A DNA stretch of 64,000 bases, from positions 7,253,479 to 7,317,478 of the forward strand of contig JAUPFP010000003.1 in the NCBI GenBank assembly GCA_036925085.1, in the 5' to 3' direction. Within the stretch, counting starts at the first letter, position 1. Each line of letters starts with the position of its first letter. The notes under the pieces are model-generated. The model searched no databases, was not told the origin of the DNA, and was given only the letters and a program-made list of their open reading frames with translations. The translations under genes and the position numbers were made by a program. The stretch comes from Brachycybe producta. Lineage: Eukaryota; Arthropoda; Diplopoda; Playtdesmida; Andrognathidae. Of this stretch, positions 57,039-64,000 are shown piece by piece.

Positions 57039-58427
57039 TTAGGTTCCGGACGGCTTCTCTGGCGGTGTCACGAAAGTGGAGCCCATCCACTCCGCAGCCC
57101 ACCGACGTGCCCACCATAGGCACATCTGGGTGTTACGCCACCCAAAACAAGTATCGAAGACCGTCCCCCTAAGACGGCTTTCCTCCAGGGCTCGGAATTC
57201 CTCGAAAGGAATATCCTGGAGTTGCGGACGCATGCAAAGCATTCGACTTGTTAGGAGGTCCACCAGGGCAACCGCGGGCTCGGTCTCACACCCTGGTAGA
57301 GGCTCAGTTATAAACTGTCCAGCCATACCTCCTAAGTCGCATCCCAGCAAACGTTGGATGAATGGGGCTGCATGCCGGGCTAGACGAACTATCCCGGCAT
57401 CTAGTCCCACCACATCCAAAATTGCAAACGTTTGCTGGACCGGGTTCACGACCATCACAACCGGAAAACCTCCACAACCAAACGCCACCACATGGCGCAT
57501 GTTGTACGGCGGTAGCCTTGCTACCCACGGCTCTGGAAGTGGCTCATCCAGACGGTAGTAGCCGTGGTACTGGAAACCCTCCATTCTTGGCTGGTCCTGC
57601 CAGAGACCAAGCCGGTTATTCAGATACAACTCTGTATCTGAATACGGGGGCAATGCTACAATACACTGTTCCTCAGATTCAGGCCTAGGGGAGGTTGACG
57701 TTTCTGGTCCTAGGGTATCAAATACCCCGCCGCCATGGACCAGAGAGAAGGGTGTACCCCCACTGGGGGTCACGGGGTCATGTCTTGTGGGAACACTGAC
57801 TCCTGCCACCGAGGTTCCTTCGCCCTTAGGTGAGGGCAAAGTCACACGGTGCAGGGTTCCCACTGCTCAAACGCGCAGGCTCGAGACCGCATCCACCTTC
57901 GGGGAGGATGGAGGCGTGCCGACCAAAATGTGCATCGACCTACCATCCATCGTGTGCCGCCTCAACGGGACTGGTATGGATCGGCTGACTCCCGGCCGGC
58001 GTGCTTGCTTGAGCACGCTGGGACTCCTCCTTTTCCGCCACGACGCCTCCAGTTTCGGCTCCCTGGTGCCTACTACTGGAGGGTGTCGGACTTTCCTTCC
58101 TCTCACGCTTGGACTTTTTACGGTCCTTTTTGTTTTCTTTTTCTTCCCATGAGAGGAAGGTTGACCATGCGTCATGTCAGACTTAACTGACCCCAACGAC
58201 TTACTGGGCCGATCAGGCTTAGGCGGGTGGTTAGCCCCCTTCACCTTCTCGAACTCCTTCTTCGAAGGTTTTCCGGCCGGAGCCGTACTCTTCGTAGAAG
58301 TGCCCTTAGCTGAAATGACGGCCGACAATGACTGTCCGGAGACAAATCTTCCTCGACCATCCCGAAGGAGAGACTTCTCCTTTGGTGCAAGAGTCGGCTG
58401 ACTCTTGCCACCATGGCCACCATGCAA
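57039..58427 (-). pseudogene. Gypsy B third gene, C-terminal part
   Basis: 58427-57867 then 57863-57039 are in the same frame, separated by one TGA where copy A has an Arg codon. First half: QPTLAPKEKSLLRDGRGRF, basic/serine region, LVGTPPSSPKVDAVSSLRV. Second half: GTLHRVTLPSPKGEGTSVAG, HGGGVFDTLGPETSTS, then the conserved domain PPYSDTELYLNNRLGLWQD, MRHVVAFGCGGFPVVMVVN, FAILDVVGLDAGIVRLARH, EPAVALVDLLTSR, GTVFDTCFGWRNTQMCLWWA, ending PPEKPSGT. It contains the uninterrupted site of the transposon found in copy A. Function unknown. Confidence 0.65.
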
Positions 58428-60367
58428 CCTTTGGCTTCCGCACCATGGGCTGGTGCACTGGAAGCCTGCATCGCCTCCCTCTCGGTGATTCGCTTCTGGC
58501 CAGCGATGGTCGTGGCACTCGCAATATGTGGGATGCCACGACCGGCAGGAGGTTCCCCTGTTTCGAGCGGACTCGGGGCGGGCATTCCCTGCAGGAGAGG
58601 GAACTCCGCAGCCCGGCGCTCAAACTCCTGCCGCTCACCTGCACCGACCGCACGAGCGATCTGTCGGTGCAGGCTCGCTGCTTGAGCCTGAAGCCGTTTG
58701 AGCTTGTCCTCCAAGCTCTCTGGCTTCCGAGGTTCGGAGGCCTTTCCTCGACCTGAGGACCTGGCCTTCTTGCCTCGTGAGCTTTCAGCCACTGGTGGGG
58801 TGCGAGGGCGGGACCTTTTTTGTCCCTTGCCACCTCCACCACTCACAGATTTCCCCATTTTACCGAGAGCGGGTACTGGAGGCCGAGTAGCCTTCTTCTC
58901 CGCTCGCCGGTCTCTCTTCGGGTTGTCCGACTGCCAGCCAGAGGGGCCAGCTACTGCCTCGGGCGGATCAGATCTAGCAGCCGGCTTCTCTGGCCAAGCA
59001 GCCCCTGAACAACCGTCAGGGTGGGCGAGAATCTCTGCTCGAAGTCCCACAGCAGGCGTGAACTTCTTCAACGCCTCCTCCTTAGCTTTGAGCATTGCCT
59101 CTTTCTCTGCGAGAGCCTTGGCTCTGGCAGTGATCCGTGCGGCTTCGGACTTCTTCTTGCGCTTCTTTGCGCCGTCCTTCTTCACCTGCATGGTCGGAAT
59201 CTTCCCAATGAAGTATCGACGGTCCCCGACCAGGAAGCCACCTTTCTGGACCATGTCCCGTCTAGCTTCATCTAACCGATCCAAGCGGCCTTCTTCTTCG
59301 GCCAAGAACACAGCCACGACCTCCAAAGACATTGGATCGGCGGGAAGAACTCCGGGGGATCCCGTCCCAGACGGTTTACCCTCGGAGGCCGAACTACTCC
59401 CGTCAGACTCCGAAGAGCCCTCTGAAGAGGCGTTGCGGCTCCGCCACTGCCTGGAGGCGTCAGCCACCGAATCAACGGTGGTTTCGACCTCCATCTTTAT
59501 GTCTATGACTAAGGACGCTCCCAAGGAGACGTCCTCACTGTCGTCGACCACCCTAGACCAATCTATGAGGTCTCGAACAGCCGGAGACCCGGGTTTTGGG
59601 GTACTAGCGTTTACCACACCGGTAGCCGCTTTCCCACCATCCACACCCACTTCTGCAGGCTCTCCAACCGGAGAAACTACCGCCGCCACCGACTGAACGG
59701 TGGTAGCAGCCGTATCCCTTGTGGGAGACTGCAGGTATCTGCCCCAGAAGGCTCCGACACCGGTCGGAGTCGACTGGGCAGACTCCGGACCTTCTACGGC
59801 CTCTGCCGCCGGGGAATCGACTGATCCCACGATAGCGTCAGCCGTTTCCGGTCCGCCAAATGATGGGGAGCCCTCTGATCCTGTCTCCAACAGCCTTGCA
59901 TCCCCCGGATGCAGCGGGCGGAGGGAAGGGGATTGTTGGCCACTCCCGTCGCCTTCCTCCTTCTCCTTCTCCGTGGCGAACCTGTTAAAAAGGGAAAAAA
60001 TCGTTAAAAACAAGTTTCTACCGTGGAAAAGTGAATTCCACAGGCTTTCACTGTGAGAATCGTGGTTTCCACCGTCCAAAGTCGGTAAACCACGGTAAAA
60101 ACCATGGCTAACCATCTTCGGAGGGTGAAAACACCCTTTCACCGAGTTCCGACGGTTGGAAAGGGCATTGCACGGACTTCCACCGTGCAAAATGCCGTTA
60201 TCACCGTTCAAAGTCGGCAATTCACGGTCGAAACCGTGTTTCACCGCCTTCGATCGGTGAAAACCACTCCCTGGCGGGCTTCTACCGTCCAAACACCGTC
60301 GAGCTTGGGCCTTCCCAAGCAAAACGGCGCTCGGACAGGCGGAACCCGCTGGAAAAGTGCTTTCCAT
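58241..60367 (-). CDS. Gypsy B third gene, N-terminal and middle part (long open frame)
   Basis: Open for 708 codons. The first 120 or so residues translate ACCGT-rich spacer and may be untranslated. A pyrimidine tract plus AACAG just before FATEKEKEEGDGSG (about 59982) looks like a splice acceptor, so the coding exon may begin there. Then: an acidic/proline region; DLIDWSRVVDDSEDVSLG; a serine-rich stretch (SSEGSSESDGSSSASEG); LDEARRDMVQKGGFLVGDRR; KKDGAKKRKKKSEAARI; a coiled coil (ALAEKEAMLKAKEEALKKF); GQKRSRPRTPP; and a second coiled coil. It goes out of frame with the C-terminal part near 58420. No envelope hallmarks. The gene occupies the env position. Confidence 0.6.
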   Translation of the reverse strand: MESTFPAGSACPSAVLLGKAQARRCLDGRSPPGSGFHRSKAVKHGFDRELPTLNGDNGILHGGSPCNALSNRRNSVKGCFHPPKMVSHGFYRGLPTLDGGNHDSHSESLWNSLFHGRNLFLTIFSLFNRFATEKEKEEGDGSGQQSPSLRPLHPGDARLLETGSEGSPSFGGPETADAIVGSVDSPAAEAVEGPESAQSTPTGVGAFWGRYLQSPTRDTAATTVQSVAAVVSPVGEPAEVGVDGGKAATGVVNASTPKPGSPAVRDLIDWSRVVDDSEDVSLGASLVIDIKMEVETTVDSVADASRQWRSRNASSEGSSESDGSSSASEGKPSGTGSPGVLPADPMSLEVVAVFLAEEEGRLDRLDEARRDMVQKGGFLVGDRRYFIGKIPTMQVKKDGAKKRKKKSEAARITARAKALAEKEAMLKAKEEALKKFTPAVGLRAEILAHPDGCSGAAWPEKPAARSDPPEAVAGPSGWQSDNPKRDRRAEKKATRPPVPALGKMGKSVSGGGGKGQKRSRPRTPPVAESSRGKKARSSGRGKASEPRKPESLEDKLKRLQAQAASLHRQIARAVGAGERQEFERRAAEFPLLQGMPAPSPLETGEPPAGRGIPHIASATTIAGQKRITEREAMQASSAPAHGAEAKGCMVAMVARVSRLLHQRRSLSFGMVEEDLSPDSHCRPSFQLRALLRRVRLRPENLRRRSSRR

Positions 60368-60453
60368 AGTGGTTTGGCCACCATGACATCAGCCATGGCG
60401 GCGAAACCAATCCCACCACGTGTGTATACGGTCATTGACCGTAAAACACACTG

Positions 60454-61129
60454 TTAAAAAAAAGAGAACTGCCAACAGGCAGGAGAAGGAAATTCCATTA
60501 GAGGGTTTCTTTCTTCTTCCAGCCTTGCGTTGCCGCTTTGACGTTGAATTTTGTGTTTGTTTACCCCACGTGTGGCCGGCATTCTTTGTTTGAGAGTTTT
60601 ACAAACAATATGGCGCCTAGCCGCCAAATTCACCGTCTTAGCGGCTAATGGCCGTGCAGTAGCGGCTAAAACATCATCAGCCGCCTCATGCATGGTCATC
60701 ATGGAGATTTCACCGTCGTCTGCCTTTTTAGGGGCAGACACACGGTGAATTCTCCTACACCAAGACTGGAACTGGTGGGTAGAGACATTTACCGTCAATT
60801 CTCTTATATTGACGGTAATTGGAGATTTCATGGAGGTTTTTGCGGACGGATTTCTCCGTCCACGGACTGATTTTGTCGGGCCTTTGGCTGGACACCTGGT
60901 GATGGGCCGCCCTTGGTTTTTACTGAAACCATGGTGGGCCCCAAACACCGCAATGTCCGGCCGCCTCCTCTCCCAGCCGTCCGCCCACAGTAGCGGACTG
61001 CCGGCTCTCTCCCACCATGGATACCCAAAGAGTACCCCATACCGTCCAACTCCCTACTCGAGGCTCAAACCCACTCACCTCAAACACCCTCGGTCTCCGC
61101 GGGCGGAGATTATACCAAGGAGGTGGGGG
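60454..61129 (-). other. Gypsy B spacer between integrase and third gene
   Basis: Non-coding, alignable with 27582-28230 of copy A. Includes the stem-loop at about 60790-60820 (TTACCGTCAAT / ATTGACGGTAA) and a polypyrimidine-AACAG acceptor-like site at about 60453-60470 on the minus strand. Confidence 0.6.
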
Positions 61130-62256
61130 TCATCCGCCTCGGAGCCGGTAGACTCCTGCAAAGAAATAGACGGTGGCTTTAGCGCTGGAGTCATCCGTGG
61201 CATCCGTGGCATCACTGCCTGCATCGGAGGAGGTGTCAGAGACACCAAGTTCATCTTCCTCCCTCACGGTGCAGGTGGGTATATACGGCTTCAGTTTATC
61301 GACATGAAACCGGCCGCACACCTTCCGACCATAACCGTCTACGAACTCTATCTCGTAGACTAGGTCAGAATACCGTGCGACCACCGTACCCCTCTCAGCT
61401 TTATATGTCAAGTTCCATTTCTTCGCATGCCCGAGCTTCCCAGCCTGATCTCTAATCCACACCTGATCACCAGGCTGATATAGAGGAGGCTCCACACGGC
61501 CAGCGTCATACCGCTCTTTTTGCCTTCTTTGAGCAGCCGTCAAACATTGACGAGCCTGTTCTTCGACGGCTTGCTGGTCAGGCAAGTCAAGGACTGGACC
61601 GTTCGGAAGGAAACCCCCCATCCGAGGCTCACGGCCAAACAACAACTGATACGGAGAGACCTGTGTACTCTCCTGGTCAGCTGTGTTATAAGCCCACACG
61701 GCGGGCCGTAATTTGTCCCACAAGTCACGCTGTTCCTTGAGGGGATCAAGGTACCGCTTGATGGTTTACATTACGGTTTTGTTCGTACGCTCCGTAAGCC
61801 CATTAGCTTGCGGATGGTACGCCGTAGTGAAGTGATGCGCTATATTATAGCGCTCTCGGAACTTCAGCAGGACTTATGCTGGAGAACTGGGACCCACGAT
61901 CCGAGACAAGAGCTTTCGGTGTGTCATACACCGAAAGGATCTCGTCCTTCAGAAATTTCACCACACAGGCGGCCGTGGCCCTTCGTACCGCCCTTGCCAC
62001 ACCGTACCGGGTGAAATAGTCAAAAAATGATTAATACATAGGTGACTCCATCCACGGAGGCAGGAAACGGTCCAACGAAGTCCATTCCCCAGGTATCAAC
62101 TGGGTACTCTGGCACAATCGGTTGGAGAAATCCCTGACTTCGAGCGAACTGTCGCGCTCTTTGACACACCAAACATGACTTAACATATTCGGCAGTGTCC
62201 CGCTTCATACCGATCCAGTAGAAGCGTGAGTGCACTCTCTGGTAGGTCTTAAACAT
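61130..62256 (-). pseudogene. pol: Gypsy B integrase, broken core
   Basis: 62256-62020 carries RFYWIGMKRDTAEYVKSCLV and CQRARQF (CC half of the zinc finger) and WGMDFVGPFPASVDG (first catalytic Asp). 62019-61724 retains pieces of the second Asp and ...NGLTERTNK region in shifted frames. 61723-61130 is open again: VWAYNTADQESTQVSPYQL, QPGDQVWIRDQAGKLG and FHVDKLKPYIP. Frameshifts in the core inactivate it. Compared with copy A it keeps the Trp codon where A has TAG. Confidence 0.87.
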
Positions 62257-62281
62257 CCCGAAGTGACCAGCTTTGGGAACG

Positions 62282-64000
62282 TCATGTAGCTTTCTTAGAC
62301 AGAAAGCCCTGCACTACCAGAACAGTTCTCAACCGATCCTGGATGGACCTGATGGCAAACAACAAGTCATCTGCCATCACAAACTTGAACCGGAGGTTCG
62401 AGTTGGGGTCACGGAAGATTTCACGCTTCACCTTGGAGCACCAGCCATCGGCCTCTTGCTCCTTGACCCAATCCACCTCGGAACGGATGTGGTAAATAAC
62501 CTCACCTACGTCGGCCTCGACATATTCAGGCAAGGAAAGGTCCGCCACATCACGAACAGGATACCGACTCAAAGCGTCGGCATCCACGTGCAGTGTTCCC
62601 TTCCTATACTGAACCTTAAACCGGTACTCTTGTAGTTGCATCTGCCAATGCCCCAACCTGCCTTGCAGGTTTTTGGCTGTCTGCAGATAGCAAAGAGCGT
62701 GGTGATCTGTTACGATCACGAACTCCCGGTTAAAGAGGTACGGACGGAATTTACCCACGGCAAACATGACTGCCAAGCACTCCTGCTCAGTGACCGAATG
62801 CCGTGTTTCCGCTCCTTTCATGAGTCGGCTTGCGTAGGCCAGAACACGGGGGACACTGTCCTCCGGCAACTTCTGGTAGACTACGACTCCCAAGCCGTAC
62901 CCAGTAGCGTCGGTATGTATAATTACCTCACCACGAGGATCGTACATGGTGAGTACCGGCGCTTCGGTTAAAAATGCCTTTAACTGAGCAAACGCTAGTT
63001 TGCACTGATCCGACCACTCGAAGGACGCATCCTTTTTCGTCAGATCATGCAAAGGCCTTGCCACCTTGGCGAAGTCCTTGATGAACCTTCAATAGTAACC
63101 AGCAAGTCCGAGAAAACTGCGGACGACTGTCACCGTCGTCGGGACGTCAAACTCCTGGACTGCCCGTACGAGATCCGGGTCTGGAGCAACTCCCTCGGCA
63201 CTCAGTACGTTACCGAGATAACGCACTTTGTTAAAGCCAAAGAAACATTTCTTCGGCTGGAGTTTCAGCTCCGCCCCTCGTAACAGTCCAAGGACAGTGG
63301 AGAGTCTCTCGAGAAACTGCTCGAAAGTGTTCCCGAAGACGATAATATCGTCCAGGTACACCAAACAAGTTTCCCACTTATGTCCTGCCAATAAGAGGTC
63401 TAGCGCTCTCTGCATGGTGGCTGGAGCATTGCAGAGTCCGAAAGGCATTTTCCGGAACTCAAACAGACCTTGAGAGCAAATGAATGCCGTTTTCTCAATG
63501 TCTGGCTCAGCCATCCGAACCTGCTAGTAACCACTAGCCATTTCCAAGGTAGCGAAGAACTTCGCACCGGCCAACGAATCGAGTGCATCATCAATGCGAG
63601 GCAACGGATACTGATCCAGCTTAGTCTCGGCATTCAGTTTCCGGTAGTCCACACAAAAACGAAAGCCACCATCCTTCTTGCGAACAAGCAAGATAGGGCT
63701 CGCGTAGGGACTATGCGAAGGTTGGATAACCTCTGCATCCAACATCTTCGCCACCTCTTTTTTCTCGACTGCTCTGGCCGCTGGAGCGGTTCGACGCAAT
63801 CCTTTCCACACTGGAAGTTGCCCACCGGTGTCAATCGTATGTTCGACCAGAGAGGTTTCACCCAACTCTGTAAAGTCGAACGTGAAATGATCCCGGCGTG
63901 CCAGCAGGAACTCGCGAAGCTGTCTCGCCTCTTCAGGCTTCAGATTGGGACCAATCTTAAGACACTCTTCGAGAGTAGGAGCCGTCGCCACATTGAGCAC
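62282..64000 (-). pseudogene. pol: Gypsy B reverse transcriptase and RNase H
   Basis: 64000-63524: [39 protein letters not shown], ending at an in-frame stop after MASGY. 63514-63089: RKMPFGLCNAPATMQ and CLVYLDDIIVF (YLDD). 63064-62282: RNase H with IIHTDATGYGLGVVVYQ, TEQECLAVMF, IVTDHHALCYL and the connection LHVDADALSRYP. Two interruptions (63515-63523, 63065-63088) and a 3' frameshift make it a pseudogene. CNAP is kept, unlike copy A. Confidence 0.92.

Larger units (their letters stand above)
56988..64000 (-). mobile_element. Ty3/gypsy retrotransposon, copy B (3' portion in window)
   Basis: Minus strand, continuing beyond 64000. Order from 64000 down: RT-RNase H, integrase, spacer with conserved hairpin, third gene, short tail, 3' LTR at 56987. 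Same family as copy A: pol blocks and the third gene are highly similar. Gag and protease are outside the window. Confidence 0.92.

Noticed and set aside
58698-59696. 332-residue plus-strand open frame
   Set aside because: Antisense shadow of the gypsy B third gene, which is conserved in the opposite strand's frame between copies A and B.
57039-60367. Retroviral envelope identity for the gypsy third gene
   Set aside because: No signal peptide, transmembrane helix, furin-like site or fusion peptide; composition is lysine/serine-rich and coiled-coil.

Overview
This is animal nuclear DNA, almost certainly from an invertebrate, and nearly all of it is transposable elements lying in and around one host gene. 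Nothing looks bacterial: there are canonical GT-AG introns, long AT-rich noncoding stretches, AT microsatellites and LINE, LTR, Tc1 and hAT elements. I cannot name the species.

Host gene. Five minus-strand exons (35591-35726, 19258-19382, 10060-10105, 9944-9997, 7243-7332) join in phase and encode the ankyrin repeats and the start of the GPCR-chaperone-like domain of an ANKRD13 (A/B/D-type) homologue. Its introns (about 16.2 kb, 9.2 kb, 62 bp and 2.6 kb) hold most of the left half of the window. The first and last parts of the gene are not seen.

Layout. 1-6,085: an inverted, cut-off copy of a DNA transposon with 9-bp target duplications, a divergent relative, a hAT remnant, a TTAA-flanked element holding a TTA-flanked MITE, and AT arrays. 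7,971-9,678: a 1.7-kb giant palindrome. 10,400-16,200: a Ty3/gypsy fragment, a 4-kb Tc1-like element containing a 2.2-kb palindrome, and another transposase relic. 16,530-18,325: a 5'-truncated LINE. 20,578-34,664: a hAT MITE split by a nearly complete 13.3-kb Ty3/gypsy element (copy A, 20,661-33,997), itself split by a 9-bp-TSD transposon (30,204-32,439). 36,903-39,678: the fullest copy of that transposon. 40,131-40,790: an alternating purine-pyrimidine 30-bp minisatellite. 41,000-49,590: MITEs, two related LTRs and mostly unassigned sequence. 49,591-64,000, all minus strand: gypsy-type LTRs enclosing a different gag (element C) split by a CR1-like LINE, then the 3' half of a second copy (B) of the long gypsy family.

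Most unusual points. The long gypsy family carries a large third gene after integrase that does not look like envelope (lysine/serine-rich, coiled-coil, then a conserved C-terminal domain of unknown function), and a GC-rich leader with repeated short hairpins. A 1-kb piece of that third gene sits inside an LTR between 12-bp direct repeats. The 9-bp-TSD transposon family has a precise insertion with an empty site visible in the same window. All mobile-element reading frames show stops, frameshifts or deletions, so none looks active here.
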